From Bugula neritina (Eukaryota; Bryozoa; Gymnolaemata; Cheilostomatida; Bugulidae): 64,000 nt of DNA. Every line of letters begins with the position of its first letter. Position 1 is the stretch's first letter. The position numbers and the translations under genes were made by a program. The notes beneath the pieces are model-generated. The model was not told where the DNA came from, did no database searches, and was given only the letters and a program-made list of their open reading frames with translations. The stretch covers positions 33,511,672-33,575,671 of the forward strand of contig OZ037766.1 in NCBI GenBank assembly GCA_964035545.1. Reading direction: 5' to 3'. Of this stretch, positions 1-30,255 are shown piece by piece.

Positions 1-3000
1 GATATATTGTGATATATTAGTATGATATATTGTGATATGATAGTATGATATATTGTGATATAATAGTATGATATATTGTGATATATTAGTATGATATATT
101 GTGATATAATAGTATGATATATTGTGATATATTAGTATGATATATTGTGATATGATAGTATGATATATTGTGATATATTAGTATGATATATTGTGATATA
201 TTAGTATGATATATTGTGATATAATAGTATGATATATTGTGATATAATAGTATGATATATTGTGATATATTAGTATGATATATTGTGATATGATAGTATG
301 TTATATTGTGATATAATAGTATGATATGTGATATAATAGTATGATATATTGTGATATGATAGTATGATATATTGTGATATATTAGTATGATATATTGTGA
401 TATGATAGTATGATATATTGTGATATATTAGTATGATATATTGTGATATGATAGTATGTTATATTGTGATATATTAGTATGATATATTGTGATATATTAG
501 TATGATATATTGTGATATATTAGTATGATATATTGTGATATAATAGTATGATATATTGTGATATAATAGTATGATATATTGTGATATAATAGTATGATAT
601 ATTGTGATATAATAGTATGATATATTGTGATATAATAGTATGATATATTGTGATATAATAGTATGATATATTGTGATATATTAGTATGATATATTGTGAT
701 ATATTAGTATGATATATTGTGATATATTAGTATGATATATTGTGATATAATAGTATGATATATTGTGATATAATAGTATGATATATTGTGATATAATAGT
801 ATGATATATTGTGATATAATAGTATGATATATTGTGATATGATAGTATGATATATTGTGATATATTAGTATGATATATTGTGATATAATAGTATGATATA
901 TTGTGATATAATAGTATGATATATTGTGATATATTAGTATGATATATTGTGATATGATAGTATGATATATTGTGATATATTAGTATGATATATTGTGATA
1001 TATTAGTATGATATATTGTGATATAATAGTATGATATATTGTGATATAATAGTATGATATATTGTGATATATTAGTATGATATATTGTGATATGATAGTA
1101 TGTTATATTGTGATATAATAGTATGATATGTGATATAATAGTATGATATATTGTGATATGATAGTATGATATATTGTGATATATTAGTATGATATATTGT
1201 GATATGATAGTATGATATATTGTGATATATTAGTATGATATATTGTGATATGATAGTATGTTATATTGTGATATATTAGTATGATATATTGTGATATATT
1301 AGTATGATATATTGTGATATATTAGTATGATATATTGTGATATAATAGTATGATATATTGTGATATAATAGTATGATATATTGTGATATAATAGTATGAT
1401 ATATTGTGATATAATAGTATGATATATTGTGATATAATAGTATGATATATTGTGATATAATAGTATGATATATTGTGATATATTAGTATGATATATTGTG
1501 ATATATTAGTATGATATATTGTGATATATTAGTATGATATATTGTGATATAATAGTATGATATATTGTGATATAATAGTATGATATATTGTGATATAATA
1601 GTATGATATATTGTGATATAATAGTATGATATATTGTGATATAATAGTATGATATATTGTGATATGATAGTATGATATATTGTGATATATTAGTATGATA
1701 TATTGTGATATAATAGTATGATATATTGTGATATAATAGTATGATATATTGTGATATATTAGTATGATATATTGTGATATATTAGTATGATATATTGTGA
1801 TATATTAGTATGATATATTGTGATATATTAGTATGATATATTGTGATATGATAGTATGATATATTGTGATATATTAGTATGATATATTGTGATATAATAG
1901 TATGATATATTGTGATATAATAGTATGATATATTGTGATATATTAGTATGATATATTGTGATATATTGTGATATAATAGTATGTTATATTGTGATATGAT
2001 AGTATGATATATTGTGATATATTAGTATGATATATTGTGATATAATAGTATGTTATATTGTGATATAATAGTATGATATATTGTGATATATTAGTATGAT
2101 ATATTGTGATATATTAGTATGATATATTGTGATATAATAGTATGATATATTGTGATATAATAGTATGATATATTGTGATATAATAGTATGATATATTGTG
2201 ATATGATAGTATGATATATTGTGATATAATAGTATGATATATTGTGATATGATAGTATGATATATTGTGATATAATAGTATGATATATTGTGATATGATA
2301 GTATGATATATTGTGATATAATAGTATGATATATTGTGATATATTAGTATGATATATTGTGATATGATAGTATGATATATTGTGATATATTAGTATGATA
2401 TATTGTGATATATTAGTATGATATATTGTGATATGATAGTATGATATATTGTGATATGATAGTATGATATATTGTGATATATTAGTATGATATATTGTGA
2501 TATAATAGTATGATATATTGTGATATATTAGTATGATATATTGTGATATATTAGTATGATATATTGTGATATATTAGTATGATATATTGTGATATGATAG
2601 TATGATATATTGTGATATATTAGTATGATATATTGTGATATATTAGTATGATATATTGTGATATAATAGTATGATATATTGTGATATATTAGTATGATAT
2701 ATTGTGATATATTAGTATGATATATTGTGATATATTAGTATGATATATTGTGATATATTAGTATGATATATTGTGATATATTAGTATGATATATTGTGAT
2801 ATATTAGTATGATATATTGTGATATATTAGTATGATATATTGTGATATATTAGTATGATATATTGTGATATATTAGTATGATATATTGTGATATATTAGT
2901 ATGATATATTGTGATATATTAGTATGATATATTGTGATATATTGTGATATAATAGTATGATATATTGTGATATGATAGTATGATATGTGATATAATAGTA

Positions 3001-4456
3001 TGATATATTGTGATATGATAGTATGATATGTGATATAATAGTATGATATATTGTGATATATTGTGATATAATAGTATGATATATTGTGATATGATAGTAT
3101 GATATATTGTGATATATTAGTATGATATATTGTGATATATTAGTATGATATATTGTGATATATTAGTATGATATGTGATATAATAGTATGATATATTGTG
3201 ATATATTGTGATATAATAGTATGATATATTGTGATATGATAGTATGTTATATTGTGATATAATAGTATGATATGTTGTGATATGATAGTATGATATATTG
3301 TGATATAATAGTATGATATATTGTGATATATTAGTATGATATATTGTGATATAATAGTATGATATATTGTGATATGATAGTATGATATATTGTGATATAT
3401 TAGTATGATATGTGATATAATAGTATGATATATTGTGATATATTAGTATGATATATTGTGATATATTAGTATGATATATTGTGATATGATAGTATGATAT
3501 ATTGTGATATAATAGTATGATATATTGTGATATATTAGTATGATATATTGTGATATGATAGTATGATATATTGTGATATATTAGTATGATATATTGTGAT
3601 ATATTAGTATGATATATTGTGATATAATAGTATGATATATTGTGATATAATAGTATGATATGTGATATAATAGTATGATATATTGTGATATATTAGTATG
3701 ATATATTGTGATATATTAGTATGATATATTGTGATATGATAGTATGATATATTGTGATATAATAGTATGATATATTGTGATATATTAGTATGATATATTG
3801 TGATATGATAGTATGATATATTGTGATATATTAGTATGATATATTGTGATATATTAGTATGATATATTGTGATATAATAGTATGATATATTGTGATATAA
3901 TAGTATGATATATTGTGATATAATAGTATGATATATTGTGATATATTAGTATGATATATTGTGATATAATAGTATGATATATTGTGATATGATAGTATGA
4001 TATATTGTGATATATTAGTATGATATATTGTGATATAATAGTATGATATATTGTGATATATTAGTATGATATATTGTGATATAATAGTATGATATATTGT
4101 GATATATTAGTATGATATATTGTGATATGATAGTATGATATATTGTGATATATTAGTATGATATATTGTGATATGATAGTATGATATATTGTGATATATT
4201 AGTATGATATATTGTGATATGATAGTATGATATATTGTGATATATTAGTATGATATATTGTGATATATTAGTATGATATATTGTGATATAATAGTATGAT
4301 ATATTGTGATATGATAGTATGATATATTGTGATATATTAGTATGATATATTGTGATATAATAGTATGATATATTGTGATATATTAGTATGATATATTGTG
4401 ATATATTAGTATGATATATTGTGATATATTAGTATGATATATTGTGATATAATTAT
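1..4456. repeat. 23-bp minisatellite, about 190 units, probably intronic
   Basis: The unit is 23 bp: GATATATTGTGATAT followed by AT, AA or GA variants and then TAGTAT. The three variants TATTAG, TAATAG and TGATAG alternate along the array, and some units are shortened (GATATGTGATATAA). A higher-order duplication is visible: variant units with TTATATTG at 301 and 459 recur at 1103 and 1261, a constant offset of 802 bp. The array stops a few bases before a good 3' splice site (TATCTGCAG ending at 4469), so I infer that it is the 3' part of an intron of the olfactomedin-domain gene. Its left end lies outside the window. Confidence 0.95.
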
Positions 4457-4469
4457 TTGATATCTGCAG

Positions 4470-21937
<17,468 letters not shown>

Positions 21938-21941
21938 TAAC

Positions 21942-21947
21942 AATAAA
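21942..21947 (+). promoter_or_regulatory. Poly(A) signal AATAAA of the olfactomedin-domain gene
   Basis: AATAAA starts five bases after the TAG stop codon that ends at 21937. This implies a 3' UTR of only a few tens of bases. No better hexamer is needed nearby. Confidence 0.6.
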
Positions 21948-22095
21948 CTCACTATTACTGTAATACTATAATATGTTATTCAATATTACTGACAGTAATT
22001 TACTGTAATACTATTATAGGTTATTCAATATTACTGATAGTAATTTACTGTAATACTATAATATGTTATTCAATATTACTGACAGTAATTTACTG
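21946..22095. repeat. About 2.7 copies of a ~46-bp repeat just past the gene
   Basis: Near-identical copies contain TTATTCAATATTACTGACAG, TAATTTACTGTAATACTAT and AATATGTT or ATAGGTT. The unit contains an inverted pair (ATTACTG / CAGTAAT). Confidence 0.85.
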
Positions 22096-24107
22096 TAATA
22101 TTTTACCCAGTTTGCCTAATTACCTTTTGAGCCAATATGGATATTTTCCGTTATTTTGGCATAATGTAAGTATACAGCTAACCATGTTTATCATTTTAAT
22201 GGTTTTTCATAATTTTAAGTTTTATATAAATGCTTCATTATTGGTTTGATGTTCCATATAGTAGTTTAATAAAACACATATATATGTTTTAGCTTGCTTG
22301 TCAATATATTACACACCTGTGCTACATTATATGATAGCTCATTCCACTTTTTCTAACCACTGTATAAATTGAAATACCGAAAAATGTGGTAACATTGGCC
22401 GTTTTGAGACATATTTTGGGTGTCATATGAAAGGATCACAATATTCTTTAAAATTTTTGGATGCTAAATGAAGCTTATCAACATATGCATTAAATGAAAG
22501 AATCATTTGCAGTTTGGGACTGCTAGATCTCTTGTGGTATTAAAAAAAGTAGGTGGCCAAAGTTACCCTATTTTCGGGGTTACTTTGGTCGGTATCGTTA
22601 TTCTCCATGTAGCTAAAGTTAGCAGCACTTGGAGCTTTTTTAGCCTGTTAGAAATTAAAGAACAACATTATTCAACTTCATTACTACAAAAAAAAATATT
22701 TTAGACAAAATGCAAGCTATAATAGTGTAATTATTGCATTGAAACCACAGCTATTCGAGGTACATTGTTATTAGGTGTAAAAATTTTTGTATATGTATAA
22801 AAAATCATGTAATTTGCTGGCAACGTTGAATAAATCACTGTACAAGTTCAAATTCCATTGAGTTTAATCTAAAATTCAAGTATGCCCTTTCAAATTATAG
22901 GCTGTGGCAGTTGTCTGTAGATTTTTTAAATAAAGCGTAATGTCTTCAGAATTAACTGTTGCTCATTCCGGTGCTATGTTTTGGCTACAACCTGTGAGAC
23001 AAGCTATCTTTACGTCTTGACATAAAACTAAGACTCCAGTGATCTTGAGGGTATATAGTTGCTTTTGAACTGTTGCACTCTTCTCTCACATTTGTCAAAA
23101 TAGGTCTTGACCATAATTCGAAAGTCTGTTTTATTTAATGGAAAGCCCCATTGAGCCAGCTTTGTAGTATGGTCAACAATGGCTACCTCCTCTACTTGTG
23201 TTAACACAGTTTGGTGTCCAGGCTTCAGCTTGTGTCTTCATGCTGCTCTGTTTTGTAGTGTTCCCTTGGTAATATCATATTTTTAGCCACTTCTTGTCAA
23301 GACTTTCCAACTGCCAATTCTTGTGAATAAAGCAAAACCAATGATCTCCTCAGATATACCATATCTTGAAGATGTTACTTTTCTTTAATATTTTCTGAGT
23401 ATGATTGTCCTGAAAAATACATTTTACAATGCATGGTCAAATTCTTATATAAAAAAAAACATTCAAACACAAAATTGCTGTCTGGGAACAAAAATGCATA
23501 ATTCCCCATGTAATTATTTCATATTTCGGACTTAGCTAAGTTGTTTCAAATATATAACTAAAGCCTTGGGTATAGGTGAATCAAATGATTGTGCCTTTAG
23601 AGAGTAATGTACTATGTGTCTGAAGTAACAGAAAATTTGCATCGCTGCCAGAAACCTACTTAGGAGTACCATTTAGTCATGGCCAAAGTTACCCCAAATT
23701 CGCCAAAAATTGTACACAGTGAATTTAAGACACATATTTTAATTTTGCATGGATTTCAATTTATTTACCTAAATTACAAATATCCTGGTTAAATACTTAC
23801 CAAAGTTCTTTAATCCAAAGAAAAAATGAGTCGAGCTTCTCTAATGCCTCCAAATAGATTAAAGTTGGACAGCGCTGAAAATCTTGTTGTCAAACAGGAA
23901 ATCAAAAATGGCTGACAGCAAGAAGCAGCAAATAAGTATATCAATTATTTTTCAGGAATAGGATGCACCAATCTACAGTCAGTGCATATATACAATTAAA
24001 ATATCTTTAGACTTCATAGATATAGCACCAGCTACATTTTAAACATTTTTTCCAAAGTGGCCAAAGTTACCCCACGTGGCTAAAGTTACCCCATTTTACT
24101 GTAACAT
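22095..24107. mobile_element. Decayed pogo-like (Tc1/mariner superfamily) DNA transposon
   Basis: The element is bounded by degenerate inverted termini. The right end reads GTTACCCCATTTTACTGTAA (about 24085-24104); its complement, ACAGTAAAATGGGGTAACTT, is roughly matched at the left by ACTGTAATATTTTACCCAGT from about 22093. The subterminal string GGCCAAAGTTACCC recurs near 22555, 23681 and 24058, with a variant GGCTAAAGTTACCCC at 24077. The interior at 23028-23315 carries a minus-strand transposase fragment. The remainder is AT-rich with no open frame of note. The superfamily call rests on the transposase fragment; exact ends and target duplication are not resolved. Confidence 0.55.
23028..23315 (-). 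pseudogene. Relic of pogo/Tigger-like transposase DNA-binding region
   Basis: A 96-codon minus-strand frame, broken by TAA and TGA in its first third, reads like the helix-turn-helix/CENP-B-type N-terminus of pogo-like transposases. Visible segments are DITKGTLQNRA (first helix-turn-helix), KPGHQTVLTQVEEVAIVDH, and WGFPLNKTDFRIMVKTYFD, followed by a basic stretch. No DDE catalytic domain was found nearby, so the copy is dead. Confidence 0.6.
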
Positions 24108-26020
24108 GTTTTATGACCTACGTCATTCTTTTTGCCTATCTATTCCACATCTTCATAAAGACATAAAATTTTTTACAAAATTACGACTATATACAAATAA
24201 GTTTCGGGGAATCAAGACAGACATGTTTTTATAGGAATGGCTGTAGACACATGTGGGAAGTTTATGGCTGAAAGGGTGGATGTTGTACAAACAGATAATT
24301 AGCTGAATATTTACAGCAGACAAAATGGTAGCCCCAGAGTCATTTCAGAGTTTTTATTCTTCTCATTCTTCTGATCTAACTTTACGATGTGTAATGACTG
24401 CAATGCGAGCTAAATAGGACATCATAATATCTTCAAAGAGGGCCGTAGGTGTTGCTAGATTAAATAGACCGATGTAGGTATCGTGTTGATGCAGGCTATT
24501 ATTAACTTTGATATTATAATTACATTGTTATTTTGGACATGGCATCATAAGTAATTGTGATTAGATGCGAACAATGTTTGACACCCCCTCTTATTTCTTA
24601 GTCCTCCAAAACTGTTGCTTGATTATCAATATCACTTCACTTCGCAAGGCACCCTCAGCCATCGAACTCAATAATATTCCAGCTCAGTGCCCTCAGCCCT
24701 TTCCTTAGTACTCCGTCCTCGCAAACTGAAACATAGCCATGGGCCTCATAAAACCAAACGCTTGTGAAAATGGCTTAAAACAGCACAAGGTTGGTAGTCA
24801 CTGAATTCATTGACTCGAGTTGATGTTTTGGCTCTCGGAAAACGATATCTATACAAACACTGCATTCAACAACCCACTATTTTCGGCTGCTTTTAGCGAT
24901 TTCAATACTTGCAATGCATTCGCTGATGCTGGGCATCAGAAGTCGTAGAAATGGCAGAGACTACGTACGACTTTAAGTTTTACATGCATTCTAGTCTGAT
25001 AGTGAATAAGAATTAATAATACTATTAGTACCTCGGTATTAGCTAATGCGTATCAATTAAAGTTAGTATGGCTATAGTCCATAATCATAATGGATATCAA
25101 ATTCAATATGAATCACTATGAGTATGACTATCAGTATCACTATCAGAATGAGAATGTCAATTTCATTATGATTTTGATAATGTAAATGATACTCATAATG
25201 ATGATGATTATCGTTATGATAACCAAATCTGAAATCAAGTGAAATGATAATGATATTGATAATCGCTTATCAGTATGACAGTATGGGTATCACTTAAAAT
25301 TAAAGTGAATCATAAACATAATGATAATCATAATCACTTGATAATGATGATCCTAATCATAGTGGAAAACTAAAAGTAAATGTTCAGCATAATGGTAATG
25401 ATAATTTTTAACTTAAAGTTGATGAATATCATTAAGTTTAATTATAAAATTTTTAGTGAGGCTGAAAGGTTTAAGTTTGAGTTTCACTGTGGCTATCGGT
25501 ATCATACTGATACTATGACTATCAGTATTGGTAAGGCGATCTTATTTTTTATCTTTAAGTCTAGGATTATAAGTATAACATTAAGTTTAACTATAGTCTG
25601 TCTCTATAAGTATAAGTAAGTGTATAACTAGAGGTATATCACTATGACTATCAGTATCGTCACCACTGCCCGTATGAGTATGAGTATCACTAGGGGTATG
25701 TAGCTAGTGCAGGTGATTTTATATACGAGTCTTTTTGTACACATCTGCTAGTGATAGGTTGAGTCATACAACACTTCTTATAAGTAGCCGGCATATTTTA
25801 TTTCACTGTATGCTTTGGCTAATTATTATTGTGATATGTAGATGTTGCTTAGGAACTGCTCTTTTGCTTTAGATATTGTTATCATCAGTGGGACTAGATG
25901 GCAGCACATAGGGAATAGGTAACATAGGTACTGTATTAGTGTGGCCATAGGCTACCAATATAGGCATGGTAGTAGCTATCAAGTGTCACTCATTAGTATC
26001 CCTATCCTTATGACTATGAT
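24108..26020. other. Intergenic, AT-rich, no gene seen
   Basis: No supportable gene is visible. From about 25060 to 25700 the sequence is a cryptic low-complexity mix of short words such as ATGATAATCATAATGA and TATGACTATCAGTATCAC on both strands. A short open frame at 25380-25619 falls in this and is not credible. Confidence 0.6.
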
Positions 26021-26028
26021 ATTTATAG

Positions 26029-26256
26029 TTGTTTAATAACAACTGTAGTATTGGTATCACAACTCCTGAAATAACTACAAATTGGGGACTCAGTGAAAGA
26101 TTAAAGGAGTTTAAATGACATGGAGTAGATATACTATTAGCACAGCACAATATCGTATCTTTAAATGTCAATGAAACTGTTGTAGACAGCTTCATATGTG
26201 ATGGTGTGAACAGTAATGAAGTAGCAGAAGCTGTCCATAAACATGAGATCATATGA
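26029..26256 (+). pseudogene. Coding-like relic just upstream of the zinc-finger gene start
   Basis: Behind an acceptor-like TATTTATAG, one frame reads GITTPEITTNWGLSERLKEF, stops at TGA (26116-26118), then continues for 45 codons including HGVDILLAQHNIVSLNVNE and VVDSFICDGVNSNEVAEAV to a stop at 26254-26256. The composition looks protein-like. The frame overlaps the start codon of the zinc-finger gene at 26243 but is offset by one base. It could be the decayed original N-terminus of that gene, or an unrelated fragment. I do not recognise the family. Confidence 0.35.
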
Positions 26257-28763
26257 TTCAACAGCTAACCCTCCTCTTGCTATGGCCCATTGTGTAAGTT
26301 TCTTTCTTCCAAATACACTGTTTCTATGCATGTATGTAGCTTTATAGAGTATAGAGTTTATAATGTAACTCAGGTGAGAGATGCTGGAAATAATGGTTAC
26401 ACTGGAGTACTATTTCTCTACCACACACTCACTAATCAGGTTATAGTTCAGTGGACAGGAGAGAATCTTGATGAAGATATCAAGGTACAGCTGGAGAGAT
26501 CGTTGTTGAGCAATATAAGAGCTAAAACTTCAAAGTTGAACTCGGCAGGTCTATCATCTCTACTGTCTATATCTATTATAACTATGTCCACCAACTCTAC
26601 TGTCTATATCTATTATAACTATGTCTACCATCTCTACTGTCTATATCTATTATAACTATGTCTACCAACTCTACTGTCTATATCTATTATAACTATGTCT
26701 ACCAACTCTACTGTCTATATCTATTATATCTAGGTCTACCAACTCTACTGTCTATATCTATTATAACTATGTCTACCAACTCTACTCTATATCTATTATA
26801 ACTATATTTACCAACTCTACTGTCTATATCTATTATAACTATGTCTACCAACTCTACTGTCTATATCTATTATAACTATGTCTACCAACTCTACTGTCTA
26901 TATCTATTATAACTAGGTCTACCAACTCTACTCTCTATATCTATTATAACTATGTCTACCATCTCTACCCTCTATATCTATTATAACTATGTCTACCATC
27001 TCTACCCTCTATACACATATACATGACAGACATGATGGAGAACATACGCCAAAAGTCCCATCTCCTGAATACAGACAAAACCATCACAAACCCTCAGCCT
27101 ACATCAGTTGATACATCTCTAAGCTCACGTCAGGGGCCTGTGACCACTACCTCTTACTCTGACACAAGCTCCAACCCTCCACTCATGTCTACTGCAGTCT
27201 CTCAACGTCTTAAACCTCAGTCTGAAGTTGCCTCGCTATCATTCAGTGAACCTTTAGCTCTGGGTGAGTGCATCTTATATCAAACTATTTCTACATGTTG
27301 TACTGTTTCATTACAACTATATTAATACATGATAATATTCAATATTAATACAAATAATCGTATAGCATTTTATGCTTTATATTAGTGGTGGCTACAATAT
27401 GCATAATTATAACTACTGGCCAAACTTTACTTCATAGTGTGAAGTCACCTTATTTATAATATAATACATCTGCATTTGTGTATGCTTGATATTTTAGACT
27501 TTGAAGTGAAATCAGAATCCGGGTTTGAAATTGACAATTTAGGTAAGTCAACATTTGGTGGGAATCACTCTTAGTTTTAGTTATAGTGTTAGTTGATATA
27601 CTCGGTTAGTTAGTTGATATACTCAGTTAGTTAGTTGATGTACTCGGTTAGTTAGTTGATATACTCAGTTAGTTAGTTGATATACTCAGTTAGTTAGTTG
27701 ATATACTCAGTCAGTTAGTTGATATACTCGGTTAGTTAGTTGATATACTCGGTTAGTTAGTTGATATACTCGGTTAGTTAGTTGATATAACTCAGTTAGT
27801 TAGTTGATATACTCAGTTAGTTGATATACTCAGTTAGTTAGTTGATGTACTCGGTTAGTTAGTTAATATACTCGGTTAGTTAGTTGATATACTCAGTTAG
27901 TTAGTTGATATACTCAGTTAGTTAGTTGATATACTCAGTCAGTTAGTTGATATACTCGGTTAGTTAGTTGATATACTCGGTTAGTTAGTTGATATACTCA
28001 GTTAGTTAGTTAATGTACTCGGTTAGTTAGTTGATATACTCAGTTAGTTAGTTGATATACTCGGTTAGTTAGTTAATATACTCAGTTAGTTAGTTGATAT
28101 ACTCAGTTAGTTAGTTGATATACTCAGTTAGTTAGTTAATATACTCAGTTAGTTAGTTGATATACTCAGTCAGTTACATGCTGTGTTGCAGAATCTGATC
28201 TACCATCACAATATTTGGAACAACCTCCAGCACTCTCAAGAAATAAGTCAGCTTCAACAAAGGTCAGCGTGCCTGTAAGTAGCACAGTGAGACTGCATCG
28301 GTGTAGGATGTGCGACTACAACGCCAAGTCTAGGGGTGACTTGATAAGACACAATCAGTGTCACACTGGGCTCAAGCGCTACTCCTGCAGTATCTGTGAC
28401 TTTACCTTCAGTCACCTAAACTCTCTGAAGAGACACTTTCTCTGTAGACATACGTCAGAGAAGCCTCACCAATGTCCTCTCTGCTTCCGGCGTTTCTCCA
28501 GACAAGATATCTTCGCCAGTCACATGAAAACTCATAACCAGAGAGGTCACATGACCCCTTCTAGTCAAATGACTACCACTGGTGTCAGCAGTGTTGGTGA
28601 TGGTGCACAGCCGCCCGTATTCCAGAATGAACCAATTATGTTTCCATTCAACTTAAATAGTCCTTCTCAGTGTAGCATCTCTGCAGCTAACACATCACTC
28701 AGTCACGCTTCACCAAAGTCTCCCAGGAAACATTCTGAGAATACTTCTGACTACTGTGATTAG
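26243..28763 (+). CDS. C2H2 zinc-finger protein, three fingers, five exons
   Basis: Exons 26243-26293, 26374-26548, 27030-27263, 27498-27542 and 28192-28763 join in frame (phases 0, 1, 1, 1) to a 358-residue protein. The start is an ATG giving MRSYDSTANPPLAMAHC, followed by donor TGT|GTAAGT. The N-terminal half (GYTGVLFLYHTLTNQVIVQW, then a Ser/Thr-rich linker) matches no domain I know. The last exon holds three fingers: CRMC...H-x3-H, CSIC...H-x4-H and CPLC...H-x3-H, each with twelve residues between Cys and His and linkers close to TGEKP (TGLKR, TSEKP). A Ser/Pro-rich tail follows. Likely a nuclear DNA-binding regulator; the target is unknown. Donor 26549 (CAG|GTCTAT) is weak. An upstream coding start cannot be excluded (see 26029-26256). 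Confidence 0.82.
26549..27018. repeat. 37-bp intronic minisatellite starting at the splice donor
   Basis: About 13 units of 37 bp (TCTACCAACTCTACTGTCTA then TATCTATTATAACTATG) fill intron 26549-27029. The first unit begins at the donor (GGCAG|GTCTATCATC), and every unit repeats GTCTACC or a close variant. The acceptor ACATGACAG lies just beyond the array. Confidence 0.93.
27585..28178. repeat. 21-bp intronic minisatellite
   Basis: About 28 units of 21 bp (TTGATATACTCAGTTAGTTA plus G; CAG/CGG variants) fill most of intron 27543-28191. The acceptor GCTGTGTTGCAG follows the array directly. Confidence 0.94.
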
Positions 28764-28890
28764 CTGTTTGGCCTTGCACATGACAATACTTAACACATGC
28801 AGTTTTTTCCCACACAACCACCAACTAATGTAATAGCATTGTATTTGGTTTCATTCCAATACTTTTATATCAGTTCTTTCTTCCAATCAA

Positions 28891-28896
28891 AATAAA
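28891..28896 (+). promoter_or_regulatory. Candidate poly(A) signal of the zinc-finger gene
   Basis: AATAAA lies 128 bases after the stop codon at 28763, in AT-rich sequence. Confidence 0.45.
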
Positions 28897-28899
28897 ATT

Positions 28900-30029
28900 A
28901 TAATTCAGGTTTTACTTGATAGAATCTTTGTCAAAGTACGCAATCGAATAATGTATTTGCAAAATAAAAATATATATACGGACTAGTGAATTTAAAAGTA
29001 TGAGAATTTTCCTCAAAATCCTATAAATAGTAAATTTCAAAATATTAGAAAATGCCTACCAGAGCTGCCTTCCACTAGCAAGGATGCTTTGCTGCTGCAA
29101 TTTTTGTTTAATGCATGCTTAAAAAATCATTCACGGTATTTTGTACTTTTATAAATGTAGGCAGTATACCAGTAGAATCACTACATCGTCTGCAGCCAAC
29201 TCTCCATGACCATCAATCACGTGGTCTGTTACGGAGGACAAAGCCGCAGACGTTGTAGCAAGGTCACTCGTAATGCTGCGTCCTAACCGCGTGGAGGTGA
29301 CTCGACAGATATTCGCTCACTTACAGTATTTGGCAACTGCTTCTAAACGTAGTCAGCAAAAAGGTTTTACTTTGCTCTAGATCTAATAGTCAAACTCACT
29401 ACTGTTATTGTCAAATGGAGTTTAAATTAAGTGATTGTGTGTGCGAGTAGAGTAATCAAATTGATTATCATAATCATAATGATGATAATCATCTTATCAT
29501 GATCGCAAAGTGATGATCATAATAATATTAACACTAATAGGTAATAACTAATATTACTGTTAGTATTACTAAATATAATTATAAGTACAGCCATTAGCAT
29601 TATAATTATATAACTGTTAGCAGCTAAGTATTGCATTTACTACCACTACTATTACTATTAGTATTAGTATTACTATTACTATTAGTATTATCATTATGAC
29701 TTAGTCGTATGACTATGAGTATGAGTATAAGTATAAGTATAACTAAACTATGAATTTCCGCATGTATACTCACATACTGTTACTCATACTGTAAGACTAA
29801 CTGTAAGAGTCAGTGAACAACTTATATTTTGAGAACTACTCACATCCTTATTCCTCATCATATTTCATTAACTGATTAAGGACTTGGAATTGTTTATGGC
29901 CTGTAGTGTAGACAATAACTATGTGTATATTTTTATTATAATTAATATTATGTAATTTATAATTAATAATTTAATACTAATACTAATAATAATGTTAATA
30001 GTGATACTCATACTTAACACTCACAACGA
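28900..30029. other. Intergenic, no gene seen
   Basis: The sequence is AT-rich and noncoding in all frames I checked. A GC-richer island at 29160-29360 has short open stretches but no recognisable domain. An imperfect TAGTATTACTAT trinucleotide run lies at about 29641-29700, and 29455-29530 repeats the ATAATCATAATGATGATAAT style of low complexity seen near 25.1-25.4 kb. Confidence 0.55.
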
Positions 30030-30255
30030 GTGGTCATTGATGGAATATCTTCGGATTAACACCAGTGACTTCCGGGGTTCCACAAGGAAGTGTGCTGGGT
30101 CCAACATTATTCGTTTTGTTTATTAATGACATTGTAAACCGCGTTACACATAGTACAATCAGGCTTTTGCTGATGACACTCTTGTCTATCTGCCCATTAC
30201 TGATCCAAATGACTATCATAAATTACAGGGAGATCTTTCTAGACTTTATAGGTGA
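30030..30255 (+). pseudogene. Non-LTR retrotransposon (LINE) reverse-transcriptase relic
   Basis: The frame at 30065 encodes [20 protein letters not shown], the strongly conserved core of non-LTR reverse transcriptases. After a frameshift in a T run near 30166, the other frame carries the catalytic box as [19 protein letters not shown]. Upstream, GTGGTCATTGATGG gives VVIDGISSD, again in another frame. Several frameshifts and the lack of flanking domains show a dead fragment of a longer element on the plus strand, probably of the jockey/CR1/L2-like kind. Confidence 0.85.

Noticed and set aside
25986-26261. 91-residue minus-strand frame
   Set aside because: The plus strand over the same bases is more protein-like and runs into the zinc-finger gene; the minus frame has no recognisable feature.
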